NCBI GenBank assembly: GCA_010093635.1
Contig: MU006803.1
Span: forward strand, 1-64,000
DNA: 64,000 bases
Reading direction: 5' to 3'
Source: Massarina eburnea CBS 473.64
Lineage: Eukaryota > Ascomycota > Dothideomycetes > Pleosporales > Massarinaceae
Below are positions 1 through 12,278 of this stretch, one piece after another. Under the pieces are notes generated by a model. That model was not told where the DNA came from and did not search any database. It saw only the letters and a list, made by a program, of their open reading frames with translations. The first letter of the stretch is position 1. Each line of letters starts with the position of its first letter. The translations under genes and the position numbers were made by a program.

Positions 1-1030
1 TAAACGTGTACAGAGGCAGTGAGGGTACAGAGAGTGTTAAGAAATCACGCGTCTTCTTGGAATCACAACAATCCTACGTCAGCACGGCCGGATCAACAGT
101 TGATCCGAGCTAAAACGCCCATTTCTACGCGTCTATTGATCAATTTGACTATCCTTCCTACTATCAACTTCAAAAATCAGCAGAATTGAGCTCGAAATCG
201 TACAGAAATCGTCAAAATTGACTCTCAGAGAGTTGAGAAATCGGCCGTCTTTTCGGCCAAGACGCTAAGGGCGACAGGGGGAGGGGGCAACCCGTTCATG
301 CTCCACCCTTGTATACTATTATTGTATAGATCGCTCGCTGTCGGTAGTGGGAAGGTCTCACGATGGGTAGGCGGCGGTCTGGTGGCCGCTGTCGTCATTG
401 GTTTCCGCCATAGAAACGCCATGGAAACGTACTCGACACGGCCGGCTCCCGTTGGCCAGCGCACCGGCTGCTGGAGCCCAGATTAACTCAATCTCGGTCC
501 TCATTGGGCCGGCGGGAGATATTCGTCGCTGGCTGGCATTGGGAACTCCTTCGCTCACCGCCCTAACCGCATGCGGCTGCTGGCTGCACAAAACCTGATG
601 GACCCGGCCCTACCGCTGGCCGCTGGCCGCCTCGATCGAACACGTCCTGTTCGGAATCTCGATGCCAGAGAGTCGTTCACGTCATAGGCAATAATAACAC
701 GGCGCTCCTGCGGGATTCCCAGTAGTAGTGCGGCCTTTTCGACGTGCCAGAGCTTGCAAGACTGTGCATTATTAGATAGGCATGTCTCGGTCTGTATAGC
801 TGCTATGTATTGTTTGCTGCAGTCGGCTCCCAGCCACCCGGCCTCGACGTGCGCTCCAAGCAAGCGAGCGCGGGCTGTTTGCGCCATTCGGGGCGCGCCA
901 CAGCGGCCTCCATCGCGATCCACCCCGTCTCTGGCGGCATGCCTCACGTGGATAATGAAGAATCCGGCATTATTCGGCGCACAAAAAGCCTCCACAGGCC
1001 GCTCATTATTGTTATCATTACCACCGAGTA
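1..1030. other. Gene-free left flank
   Basis: I see no convincing gene here. The open frames on both strands are short, have no family-like composition, and the longest minus-strand one runs into the transposon end. Base composition is normal and mixed, unlike the TA-rich element that follows, so this is ordinary host DNA not visibly affected by RIP. Confidence 0.5.
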
Positions 1031-1040
1031 CCCAGACAGG
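1031..1040. repeat. Target-site duplication, left copy
   Basis: The 10-mer CCCAGACAGG sits directly outside the left end of the Mutator-like element and recurs directly outside the right end at 5153-5162. A 9-11-bp duplication is typical of Mutator-like transposition. Confidence 0.75.
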
Positions 1041-1283
1041 GGAAGAGTTATGGAGCACCCTACTAACTGGTAGGGAGCACCCCGATAGCGACACGGGCCA
1101 TTGCACAGACGCCGGATGAAACCTTCAGGACATCCGTTTTGGTGGGGGCTTGTATGGTACAATGTGACAGCCTGGTATTCTATTCTGTACAGCTCATGTA
1201 ATCGTCGCTTGTAAGGTTTGATTTGTAAGGCTCAATTTTGAGGCTGGGTTTTCGAGTCGCGATAGTACTTTTGGTGTTGTACT
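1041..1283 (+). repeat. Left terminal inverted repeat of the MULE
   Basis: This roughly 243-bp arm matches the reverse complement of 4909-5152. It begins GGAAGAGTTATGGAGC, against GGCAGGAGTTATGGAGC in the other arm. It differs from the right arm almost only by transitions and keeps more of the ancestral CA/TG dinucleotides. Confidence 0.85.
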
Positions 1284-1730
1284 TAATTGTTAATAAATCC
1301 TATTCTAGTAGTCACGTGCGACATTGATTTGTAGGCATTTAGAGGCTTGATTTAGCGTTTTTAAGGCTTGATTTTCGAGTCGTAATAGAAATCCTAGTGT
1401 TGCACTTGATTTATAATAGAAATCCTATCTTAGCAGTAACGTGCGACAGTAATTTAGCGTTTTTAAGGCTTAATTTTCGAGTTGTAATAGAAATCCTAGT
1501 GTTATTACTTGTAATAGTACGTTAAAGCTTAATTTGTAGGCCTAATTTAGCGAACGTAAGGCTGTATTTCTAAGTTGTAATAGAAATCCTAGTGTTGTAG
1601 TGCTTAATTTAATAGTTAATTAGTTAAAAATTAAGTTAATTAGTTAAAAATTAAGTTGATTTAATAGTTAAGTACTTGATTTAACAGCTAATAAGTTGAA
1701 AATTAAGTTAATTTAATAGTTACAGCGTTA
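1284..1730. repeat. Subterminal repeat cluster (left)
   Basis: Short direct repeats follow the left arm. A unit containing TAATAGAAATCCTAGTGTT appears near 1383, 1486 and 1578, with degenerate copies near 1415 and 1290. An AT-rich unit around TTAGTTAAAAATTAAGTT recurs between 1613 and 1726. Such subterminal repeats in cut-and-paste elements often bind transposase, but here that is inference. Confidence 0.6.
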
Positions 1731-2399
1731 AAATAAGTGCTTATTACTAAGAGGGGGGGTTATTATTGTACAAAGTAGTGTTCTGCGCCTATCTAAAGGC
1801 CTGCGCAGGTACATAAGCCTAAGGGAGTTACTCTTATAGAGTCTGCTAAGTACTAACTATAGTTACCTATAAATTACTAGGAAACCTAGGCGGCGGAGGG
1901 CTGTACGGGGATTAGTAATTTAGTGCTAGCAGTAGCTAGTACTATGCTAAATAAGCTGCCTGTTAATTTAACAGCAGAGGAAAGTCGTATAGGTACTAGT
2001 AATTTAGCTCTAGTAGTAGCAGCTAAGTTACCTATTAAGGAGCTAGCTAAGTTACCTGTAGAGTTAATAGCGGAGGAGCTAGCAGAGGAGCTAGTTAAGG
2101 AGCTAATGCAGGCCTTCGAGCAGGCCTTTAAGCAGGCCTTTAAGCAGGCGCCTAGGCAGGTACTGTTAATAGAGGCGCCTGTACCTGTACTAGAGTTATA
2201 GGTTAATTATTCTCTAGTATAAAGTACTTACCTAAAGAAGGCTCCTAGGGTAGTCCTATACGCTCTAGAAGAGCTACTAGCGCAGGTACTAGGTAATTTA
2301 AATTAAGGCGTTTAAATAGGCTAGCATCTCTATAGTTACCTTATACGCTAGTACCTCTAGTATAGTACTGCTAAGTACAACGCCTCTGTACAACGCGTA

Positions 2400-4526
2400 G
2401 CTCTAATAGTTATATAATAGTTAGTAACTAAGGTTGTTATAATTAGTTAACTTACTAATGTACGTAGAAATTAGAGGCCTGTAGAAGTATAGAGTTGTTA
2501 AGGCGCTTACTAAGTACATGCTAACAAGGTAGGCCTATTAAGGTAATGTAGAAACGCGTACAGGCACGCAGGCAATAGCCTACTTTAGTTAACTCTTAAC
2601 GCTTTTCTAAAGTAGCCTTACGTAGTTACTAGGCAACTAATACAAGGCTATATTAAGTAATCCTGCTAATAACTGCGCTAAATAGTAGGTACTAGTAATC
2701 GTAGTAGACTTAGTAGTTAGCATGTACGTTAAGGTTCTGTATATGCTCTACATGCTCCTTATAGTAGATATCTAGACGCTAGAAAAGCTAGAGTATATTA
2801 GCAGCACTACCTTAGAGCTATTCTTTAATAACCCTGTAAGCTCCTTCTGCTTTTAAAGTAGCTAGAAGTCTAAAGTTAACGTTAGAGTTTACCTAGCAGT
2901 TCACTAGGCGCTCTTTATAGTAGTTAAACTAGGTATTGCACAGGTAGTAGTGTACAGTAGTTAACAGGTCCCTAATTAACTTAAGGTTACTCTTAAAGTC
3001 TGTAATAGTAGGAGACTCTAGCGTCCTGTAATAGCGCGCTATAAATCGCTTAGTAAAAGGACTGTTAACCTAGTAATTACTATCTTAGAGGCGTTTAAAC
3101 TCTTACATAGTGCATACGTACGCTAGAACATCCTTATTTATATACTACCTATAGAGAGTAATTCTAGGATAGTTAAATACAGAGTTTAAGGCGTTAATAT
3201 AGGCATTGTTGTTATCTGTACACTAGAGTAGAGGTTATACGTTCTTAGCATCTAGTTTAGCGCGTAGTTAATTAAGTACCTAGATAAAGGCCTTCTTATC
3301 GCGCTAGTACATAAGGCATACCTCTAGGTGTATTATGTAGTTATTGCTATTAGACCCTACTAAATTAAGCAGGGCTATGTTATATTTGTTAGTTTTAAAG
3401 GTGCAATCTAGTAGGATTACGTTAGGCAAGGATTTAAAGAGTTGTAGGCAGAGTAGCAAAATAAGTAGTAAGTAGTTAATTCTCTGCTACTTGTCTAAAA
3501 GATATCTACGCGTTACTAGATTAGGTTAGCAAATTGCCTATATAGGTATAGCGCGCGCATAATAGAATTTTAAAAACACTAGGAAAGACTTACAGATAGT
3601 AGTACCTAGCCTGCTTACAGGCCTTAAATAATACCTTAACCTTTAACTTATTGCCTATCTCTGCCCTCTGCTAGGCCTAGTACTCGTTCTTCACGTCCTA
3701 ACGCGTCTAATTTAACCCTAGAAACTCTTCCTTTATTAACAACAGCGCCTGTTTAGCTCCCTAGGTTAATAGCTAGAGTCTTTAAAGTCTCTGCCTTATC
3801 TTATCTGTACGCGTTGCCTTTCGAGTACTAGCAAATGCCTATCGCGAGGCCTCTAGCAGATAGTTATAGACTATTAATTTCTAAGCAGTTGCGTGTAGGA
3901 CTTGCTATGTATAGTTCTCTACGTTAGTATAGTCTTTAGCAGCTATCTAGAACTGTATTTAGCAACTAATCTTTATAGATAAGGCTCTCTAACGCTTACG
4001 CTTATGCTTAGGGATCTTGCACGTGTTATCTAGCTTACTAAAGTAACTACAAGTTATATAGAGCTTCTAATAAGCTTTTAAATTCTATTTAAGCTGTACG
4101 TATTAAACTCCGCAGTCTAAACCCTAGGTAATAACAGCTTTCTCTACTATCCCTAGGGTATTATACGACTGTTTAGGCAGCAGCTTATAGTTATAAGGCT
4201 CGCAGCTAACTTTATAGAGGCGTGTTAAATTAAAATTAGCGTCTATAGGCTTACGTAACGTATGTTAGCGTTATACTATTACGTCTGCTTATACAGGCGC
4301 TCGCGACTCTAGAGCGCGCGCTTAAGGTAATAACTAAGATAGAGGCTAGCTCTTATTATCTAAAAACTTATTAAGAGAACTAACTTCGCTAGCATCTAAA
4401 GGAGCTAGTAAGGCAGGGCGACTAGGAGCATTAACTTTAGAGTCTTTAGTACTAGACTCCTACTTAAATTTGCTGTTAAGCTGCAACTCTAAGATAGGCG
4501 TAGGCGTAGGCGATAGAGACGACATA
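2400..4526 (-). pseudogene. MULE transposase pseudogene
   Basis: Reading the minus strand from an ATG at 4526 (MSSLSPTPTP...) gives a transposase-like frame broken by dozens of in-frame TAG and TAA codons. Many sit where CAG, CAA or TGG would be expected, which matches C-to-T and G-to-A RIP changes. The central MULE domain is visible (DCTFKTNKYNIALLN followed by LVGSNSNNY near 3410-3340). A CxxxC...GLPCxH SWIM-like motif lies near 2590-2510, with a stop codon inside the PC-x-H. The 3' limit is approximate. No functional protein can be made. Confidence 0.8.
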
Positions 4527-4813
4527 ATAATAGCTTTAAATACACAACAATTATACCTAGTAAGCAGTAATTTTAGATATTAAGAGAGAGAAGGATAGCT
4601 AGCGCGCGAGGCACGCGTAGCTTGTTTACTATTAGACAATTCTCTAGACCTACTTTAAAAACTCTGTAACGCTAAGAAAACTCTGTAATACTAGGGAAAC
4701 TCTATACAGAAGGCCTTACGTTAGTATCTACTACCTTAAATCTAGGGATTTTAGTGTTTCTGCGTAGTTAGGACGACTGTACGCATTCTAGTGTACTTTT
4801 CTTAATAGTATAA

Positions 4814-4985
4814 CACTAAAAGTACAACACTAAAAGTACTATCGCGACTTGAAAATCTAGCCTTAAAATTAAGCCTTATAAATTAAGCTTTAACGTACTA
4901 TTATTGCAAGTACAACACTAAAAGTACTATTGCAACTTAAAAACCTAGCCTTAAAATTAAGCCTTACAAATTAAACCTTACGAGC
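4814..4985. repeat. Subterminal direct repeat pair (right)
   Basis: Two copies of a roughly 75-85-bp unit (ACAACACTAAAAGTACTAT then CCTTAAAATTAAGCCTTA) lie in tandem at about 4814-4898 and 4911-4985. The second copy overlaps the right terminal repeat, so the arm has been partly duplicated inward. Confidence 0.6.
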
Positions 4986-5152
4986 GACGATTACATAAGC
5001 TGTACAGAATAGAATACCAGGCTGTCACATTGTACTATACAAGCCCCTACTAAAACAGATGTCCTGAAGGTTTCATCCGGCGTCTGTGCAATGGCCCGTG
5101 TCGCTATCAGGGTGCTCCCTACCAGTTAGTAGGGTGCTCCATAACTCCTGCC
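4909..5152 (-). repeat. Right terminal inverted repeat of the MULE
   Basis: This is the reverse complement of the left arm. Nearly all differences are transitions, and most convert CA or TG in the left arm to TA here. The right arm has therefore been hit harder by RIP. Confidence 0.85.
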
Positions 5153-5162
5153 CCCAGACAGG
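5153..5162. repeat. Target-site duplication, right copy
   Basis: Direct copy of CCCAGACAGG, matching 1031-1040 and abutting the right end of the element. Confidence 0.75.
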
Positions 5163-6220
5163 GCAGACCCCACCACTTTTCCGGTGAGTCGGCGACCCCT
5201 CATCTGCACGCCAGTCAGACGCTTGCAGGGAAGCACGCTCTTAGAAGACTAAAACCCAGAACGTCACCGCGTGCTTCCCGGTCAACGCGACCGTAAACAA
5301 AGCCCTCAGCCGACCTGTTACGTGGTCTCGTGACCCCGTTGCCCAGTGATGTCCGTCCGACAGGGTTGTGAGAATCCTACCCCAGACCCGCTTCGAAAGC
5401 TGCTGTTTCAACACCCATGGTCTTGCAGGTCTCAGCATTATTTAGGCCATGGCCATCCGAGCCGTTCATGACAAGTTTGGCAGAATTTTCATGCCTCATG
5501 TCGCCCAAAGTGCGCCGTCGAGACATCCGTCGTAGGAGGAAACTCGTCCGTCTACCGACCGTGGTAGATCACCAGTGCCAGCCTCCTACCACCTAGGTGT
5601 AGTGGGGTCTGGACTATCTAGTAATGCCACCTGATACTTCCTTGTCCGCACGGCATCGGCCCATTGTTCGAAGTCTCCCGTAAGATTTCAGAGCCTGCCA
5701 ATCAAGCCCGGAGTCACCTTCTCAGCTCGCCTGTCAATTTATTCGTTGCAGCTCCGGGTTTCACATGTCGTAATGGCGCAAACGAACCAAGGGGCAAGCT
5801 GATCTGCGAACAGCGCCCGAGGTCCCTAGCTAATAATGAAGAAGCGGCAAGACAACACGGAAGGCCAGCTATCAGTCCTCAAGTGGGGTGAGCCAGAGCT
5901 TCATGTTTGATGTTTGACAGATTGTGAAGCGTCGGATGAAGGTGAGCAAGTCATTTGTCGGCATTATTCGCGGAGCTGTCATGGTCTTTTCGCAACCTAG
6001 GACATGCTTGGTCGCACTTCTTGTGTGAGCGCGGTGCAGTGGGCAATCAGGGGGAGGGGAGAGTTGGGAGTTGAGTTCCTGGCTGGAGCTATAGCTTGAG
6101 CACGGGCCGTCCCGCAGAAACGTTCTTCCGTTTATCGATAACGACCAAGAACTTTTTCCTTCTCCATCAACAACATACGGCCGACGTAAGGCATTGCCAA
6201 TCGCGTAGTAATACTTCGAA
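5163..6220. other. Gene-free region upstream of POL5
   Basis: No supported gene. Small open frames on both strands look random. The last 150 bases would hold the POL5 promoter and leader. Base composition returns to normal immediately after the transposon. Confidence 0.5.
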
Positions 6221-9200
6221 ATGGGCAAGAAAGGTCATAAAAGGGATCGCGAGGAGTTCCTGGAGGGTGCCGGCGCAGGGGAGCCTGCGAAACGGAAACG
6301 TCAAGTTACCGACGACAAGCTCCAGCTTTACAAGCTTTACGAAAACCTCGCAGCAGAGTCGGATGAAATACGCCTGGAGGCCGCTCAGCAGCTCATCATC
6401 AAGTTCTCGCCCGACAATGGCCCTTCCGCGAGCGAAGTACAGGAAGTACTGAATCGTTTGATCCGAGGTCTATGCACCCAACGCAAAGCCGCCAGACTTG
6501 GATTCTGTGTCACTCTCACAGAAATGTTGCGCCAATTTCTCGCGCCGTCCAAAACCGCTGTTGAAGGTCTGGACCTCGATGTAGACTCATTCCTGAAGAG
6601 AGTGGAGCGGCAGACGAAGGTTGAGGGCAATGTAGCCGGCGTTGTAAGGAACCGAACCGGCCCGACATGACATGGACTGACGTTATTATCAGGAACGGAG
6701 AGATCACCTCATCGGAAAGCTGTTCGCCTACAAAGCCATCATGCAATCATCCATCCTGATAGAACCTCAGTTGCTGCTAGAAGGCTGGAATGAGCTGCTG
6801 GACCGCATCTACGGAATGGCACGCGACATACCATGGTTACGCGAAGAATGCGGCCTGATTCTAGTCCAAGCTATCGAAAGCTTGAATCCGAAAGCCGATC
6901 TCGAACTTTGTGCTCAAGGCCTTGTACAACGTCTGCTCTCGTCCAATCTGGTCAACACACCCGAAGGAGTAGCTATCTGGCTCACATTGAAGGCATCAAA
7001 GTACGAAGGAGTACTTCCCGAGAAGATATGGCATAATAATGATCCTCTTTCGAAGAAGGAGAGGATGCGTCTTGCAAAGGTCTTGCGAGAGAACTTCAGG
7101 GGCTCTTCGGAGGATGGCAAAATCGAGGATATCAAGTCGGCAGCGGCCCACCCGAATCCTTCCTTCGCCTGGGACATGTTGTTGCTGAAAGTGCTTCAAA
7201 TGGACAACACAGCTCAGCCGGATCGCAAGGATTCCGAGAAATCGGAATTCGCCCGATTCTGGCTCGACACTGTTGACGGTAAGCCCGGCCTCCAAAGCTT
7301 TGGAATAACAACTAATTATTTGTAGCGCATCTATTTGGATCGTCTTCCACTCACGAGCGAAAATCATGGGGATTTAAGCTCTTCACGAAGATGGTTGGAC
7401 AAGTGCCAGATTGGGCTATTTCTGCACTGTTTAGTCCGAACTTGATGCGTACTCTACTGAACCAGACTAAGAAGGAAAGCCGTCTTCTACATGCAGCAGC
7501 CCTGAGTGCATGGAAAGCTCTTCCCAGTCGAGCGCAGCAATCACCCAGCTCTGCTTATAGCCTTGTCGTAGGACTCACTTCGAAGAACAGTACTGCAGAT
7601 TTTGACAATTTCACGAAAGCGAAGGCGCTGGAACAGATTCTACTCGAGGCTGATGACAGCGGTCTACGGAAGATTGTACGGCACTTGCACTCTCTCATCA
7701 TTCGCCCTGAAACTTCTGAGCAGTCTGTCGCAGATCACCGGCGACAGACTATTGTAGACCTTCTCTTAGGCGTTATTCGGCAGTATAAGCGCTACGAGGC
7801 TATGTCTATCGACGTCTTGGAAAAAGACAATTGGCTCCAAAACATCATCGAGCTTATGGTAGAACACGCATACTTTGTGCCAAATCAAAGCGCAAAAACC
7901 CGCAAAGTACCTTTGCCTCCTATCAGTGAGACCGGTCGGAAGATGTTTCAAGAACGTCTGTCTTCTGCTCTCACGCGACTACTAAGCGTCAAAACCGGAA
8001 CCGATATGTCATTTGGATTGATAGTGATCCAGATGATACAGGCGAAAGCCACAACTTCAAAGTCGTTAAAACTGCTATTTGAAGCAGATGATTCGGTTGC
8101 CGAAACGATTGATAAAGCATCCAAGACACTCGACAACATCATTGCAACGGTAAGCATGTGGTCCTTTTTGAGGAGGCACCGCTAACAAGAAAAAACAGGG
8201 CTCGACAACAAACCAAACATCCGCTGCTCGAGGTTTCCTACTCCTCTACACATTCACATTTCTGCAAATATACAACGGGGACACGGACGCCGTGATGATG
8301 TTGGATGATATCGACGCTTCCAGAAAAGCGGTTCTGAACTCAGCCAAGGGGTCTGCAACCGATGGCCAAGACGGGTTCGTCGAGATATTGCTATCATTTC
8401 TTGGCAACCCCCGTACGCTTTTCCACAAGATTGCGAACGAAGCCTTCGCGACGTTTGCCTCGGAATTGAGCCCCGGGGGGTTGCAGTCATTGACGGATAT
8501 TCTCAACACTGAGGAGACCCTTGAAGGCCAAAAGCAACTGTTCGCACAAAACGACGAGGTAGAAGAAGCCGACGAGATGGATTCAGACGAAGACTTGGAA
8601 GATGCATCTGATGTAGAGATGACAGGTGGTGGTTCTGAAAGTGGGTCTTCGAGCGATGGAGACAGCGGTTCTGAGGACGCCGACGACAGCAGTGAAGAGG
8701 ACGAGGAACTCACGCAGTTCAACAACATGTTGGCCTTGACACTGCAAACCTCCAAGCCAAAGACCAACGGCGAGGAGGGCGAGGCAGACGAGGAGACTTC
8801 GGACGATTCAGACATGGACGACGAACAGATGATGGCGTTAGATCCTCATCTCTCGAGCATTTTCAAGCAGCGGAGCCAGATAACCGGGAAGAAGGAGCGC
8901 AAAAACGCGAAAGACAACATGGTGCAGTTCAAGTCACGGGTGCTCGATCTGCTAGCCATCTTTTTGGATAAGCAGTACTCGAATGATCTTACTTTGGATG
9001 TACTGATCCCCGTGGTGCGGCTCACGCGAGCCAGTGCCAACAAGCAGCTTTCAGACAAAGGCTCCAAGCTGCTGAAGACGACATTCGACACCCACACCAA
9101 ACAGAAGACACCTCTGCCTCGACCTGCTGATGTCAAGTCGGCTGTCGAGGTTCTGAGGAGCCTTCACGAGGAGGCTAGGCTGGGCGGCGGGGCGATGGTG

Positions 9201-9398
9201 CACGCGAACGTATGCAGCGCAGCGAGTCTGCATCTTGTCAGGGTCCTGGTCGGACTCGACAGGGAGAACTACGGCAGGGTGGCTGATGTGTATATGGAGA
9301 GTCAGAAGCAGTGGTTCAAGGAAGAGTCTTCGATGCAGCCGGTGCTCTTCTCGCAGTTCCTGAACTGGTCTGTGCAATACCGGACGAAAAGTAGATAA
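6221..9398 (+). CDS. POL5: Pol5/MYBBP1A-family nucleolar protein
   Basis: Four exons (6221-6643, 6693-7278, 7326-8149, 8199-9398) join in phase to about 1010 residues, the usual size for fungal Pol5. The family is nucleolar; despite the name DNA polymerase V it acts in rRNA synthesis and ribosome assembly and binds rDNA chromatin. The N-terminus (MGKKGHKRDREE) is basic. The helical repeat region contains ERRDHLIGKLFAYKAI, which is formed only after intron 1 is removed. A long Asp/Glu/Ser-rich acidic tract (about 8560-8830) sits in the C-terminal half, as in MYBBP1A. Introns are 47-49 nt with GTAAG donors. UBP14 follows on the same strand 260 bp away. Confidence 0.9.
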
Positions 9399-9658
9399 AA
9401 CACGCCGTATGGTGTACTACACAATGTATCAAGTAGATGTGGTTTTTGTGGTTTTTGTGGTGTGGCTGAGGCGTTCCTGACTGTGCCTGACTGCCCCACC
9501 AAAGCGTCATACCACCTACCATTCGATGCTTACCCAGGCGTTTGTCCTAACTTTACTTGCACATCACAGCTATCCACCACACAAAACCCTAGCCCACGGC
9601 CCAACAGCACTGCACCCCCGCCCGCTTTGCCCTGCCCTGTCTTCCTCCACCGCTGGAG

Positions 9659-12278
9659 ATGGCTTGCACGCACATTAACGCGTCAGGTTCGTGCCCCGCC
9701 CTGCCCCGCGTCCATCGAGCCAGCTAACAATTTCTAGAGCTTCGCGCGCCGGGCGCTACTCAGTCGGTCTACCGCGAGGATTGCACGCAATGCTTCGACT
9801 CGATCGTGAGCAGGACCCCCCGCGAAGCTCCTCGAGGCCCATCGCGCCCATGTTCGGGCAGGCTGACTGGAGCGTAGGACGACCCGAGCGGCCTGGATGT
9901 GTGCCTCTTCTGCTTCAACGGAGGTTGTACGAACGACCGTAGCCATGCCGCCCTCCACTTCTCTGCCACGGCGCACCCCCTCGTGCTCAACATCAAGCGA
10001 ACGCGCAAGAAGGTGAAGCGCGAGGAGCCGCCGCAGAAGATGACCAAGCTTGCCATTGCCGCCGAGACCGAAGCCGACCGCTACGACACCACCACCCGGA
10101 TCAAGTGCTACGAGTGCGGTGTCGACAATGTCGAAAAGGGCACCGGCAAGCTGTCCGAGGTCGTCGATGCCGTGCTCAAGGCAAACACATTCGCCCAGCA
10201 GGCCGAGGTCAAGGCTTGGGAGCAGGAGCTGACGGCTTGCGAGCACACCCTGTACGTGGAGCAGGATGCGGCGAGGCCCATAGAGCAGAGCCTGGGCCAC
10301 TGCTCCGCGTGCGAGCTCAATGAGAACCTGTGGCTCTGCCTGGCCTGTGGCAATCTGGGCTGCGGACGAGCTCAGTTTGGCGGCATCGGCGGCAATTCGC
10401 ACGGCCTGGCACACACGACATCCACAGGGCACCCCGTCGCCGTCAAGCTGGGGTCACTGACGGCCGACGGGACCGCCGACATCTACTGCTATTCGTGTGA
10501 CGAAGAGCGAGTCGACCCGGAGCTGCCAAACCATCTACTACATTGGGGCATCAACATCAAGGATAGGATCAAGACCGAGAAGAGCCTACAGGAGATGCAG
10601 CTCGAGCAGAACCTCCTCTGGGAGTTCTCCATGACGACGGATGACGGAAAGGAGATGAAGCCACTGTTTGGTCCCGGCTTCACTGGCTTGAAGAACCTGG
10701 GCAACAGCTGCTACCTCGCCAGCACGCTGCAGGCTCTGTTCTCCATGCCAGAGTTTGCAGAGCGGTACTATTTCCCGGATCAAGCCCCGCCAGCCACACC
10801 ACACCCAGCCGAAGATCTAGAGACCCAGCTTCGCAAAGTCGCCGATGGCCTGCTGTCCGGACGCTATTCTAAACCTGACAGCGATGTCATCGTTTCTGAA
10901 CACACGCCTGAGGTCCCGCACCAAAAGGGGCTGGCTCCTGCGATGCTGAAACATCTCATTGGACGCGGCCATGCTGAGTTCTCTACGATGCGCCAGCAGG
11001 ATGCCTTTGAGTTGTTGCTGCATCTGCTCAAGCTGCTGTCACGGACACAGCACGTTGCACCCCTCAAGGATCCCGTCGATGCGTTTAGGTTCGTGATGGA
11101 GCAGCGATTACAATGCCTCGGCTGCAAAAAGGTTCGATATCGTGAGGATGAACAGGAGAACATTTCGATACCGGTGCCAATTCGGAGAATACCCAAGGAC
11201 AATTCAATGGAGTTGACGGACAGCCAGGGCAAGGAGGAAGTGAAGGAAGAGTTCGAAGCAGTCACAATGAAGGAGTGTTTGGATATATTCACTGCGGATG
11301 AGCAGGTCGAGCTCACTTGTGGCGCATGTGGAAGTAAGGGATTCGCGAAGAGGAGCATGTTCAAGACTGTCCCAGCAGTGCTAGCTGTGAATGCACGCCG
11401 CTTCGAGGTTGTCAACTGGGTGCCCACAAAGCAGGACGTCCCCGTCATTGTCGACGACGCGTCGTTCTCATTCGACGCGTACATGTCAAAGGGTCTTCAG
11501 GATGGGGAGGAACTTCTCCCCGAAGATGCTGACAGTGGAGGCGCAGCCAACAAATGGGTCCCGAACGAAGCAGGGCTGTCGATGCTTGAAGCCATGGGAT
11601 TCCCGCGGGTAAGGTGCGAGAAGGCTCTGCACGCGACCGGTAACTCCGACCCCGAAGCCGCATCCAACTGGCTGTTCGGTCACATGGACGACCCGGACAT
11701 CGATATGCCCGTGGACTTCAATGCTGGAAGCGGAGGTGGCACTGCAGCGGTTGATCCAGAGAAAATTGAGAACCTTGGTGCCATGGGCTTCAGCGCACCA
11801 CAGGCACGTCAAGCATTGAAGGAGACCGGGGGCGACATGGAGCGAGCAGTCGACTGGCTGTTTAGCCATCCCGATGCCACTGGCGACTTTGACGCGGATG
11901 GAAGCTCGGAGGTACGTCTCTTGTCCAAATAAGCCGAGTTCACCGATCTCAGAGCAGAGCTAACAACACTTTGCAGGCACCCGCTGCGGCTGCAGCGAAA
12001 CAAAGGGCAGGCAGCGACAAGCTGCCGGCCAGCTTCCAATTGCAGTCGATTGTATGTCACAAGGGTAGTTCGATTCACGCTGGGTACGTTTTCCTATTTG
12101 AGATATCTCGACACGTTCATAACAGTGCTACAGCCACTACGTCGCCTTCATCCGCAAACAACTTCCCGACGAGCAGTCGGATTCGTGGGTGCTCTTCAAT
12201 GACGAGAAGGTAGCCAAGGCTGGTGACGTAGAGGAGATGAAGAAGTTTGCATATGTGTATTTCTTCAGGCGTTTGTAA
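9659..12278 (+). CDS. UBP14: Ubiquitin C-terminal hydrolase Ubp14/USP5
   Basis: Five exons (9659-9686, 9738-9805, 9878-11911, 11977-12083, 12134-12278) give about 793 residues. Ubp14/USP5 disassembles free, unanchored polyubiquitin chains and so feeds ubiquitin back from proteasomal degradation. An N-terminal Cys-rich segment (YREDCTQCFDS) leads to a ZnF-UBP domain (about residues 165-250, CSACELNENLWLCLACG). The catalytic Cys box is GLKNLGNSCYLAS, with Cys near residue 310. Two UBA domains lie near residues 594-635 and 659-700. The His box HAGHYVAF (His near 747) is split by the last intron. The tiny first exon was chosen because it restores the family N-terminus ahead of VYREDC. Confidence 0.93.

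Larger units (their letters stand above)
1041..5152 (-). mobile_element. RIP-inactivated Mutator-like element (MULE)
   Basis: This is a 4.1-kb DNA transposon bounded by long terminal inverted repeats (1041-1283 and 4909-5152) and a 10-bp direct duplication. The interior is depleted in CA and TG and enriched in TA, the footprint of repeat-induced point mutation. The minus strand still encodes recognisable remnants of a MULE transposase, including an LDCTFKTNKYNI-like stretch near 3420-3350 and a C-x3-C...GLPC-x-H SWIM-like end near 2590-2510. These are interrupted by many TAG and TAA codons. Subterminal repeats lie inside both ends. The element is non-autonomous and inactive. Assignment to the fungal Hop-like MULE group is inferred from the TSD, the TIRs and the transposase motif. 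Confidence 0.88.

Noticed and set aside
555..1106. 183-aa minus-strand open frame
   Set aside because: It runs from host DNA into the transposon arm, has random composition and matches no family I know.
1923..2201. 92-aa plus-strand open frame inside the MULE
   Set aside because: It is opposite to the transposase, made of repetitive Leu/Ala/Glu codons in TA-rich RIP sequence, with no conserved motif. It is probably fortuitous.
5872..6228. 118-aa minus-strand frame overlapping the POL5 start
   Set aside because: It lies in the POL5 leader and overlaps the start antisense, with no family resemblance.
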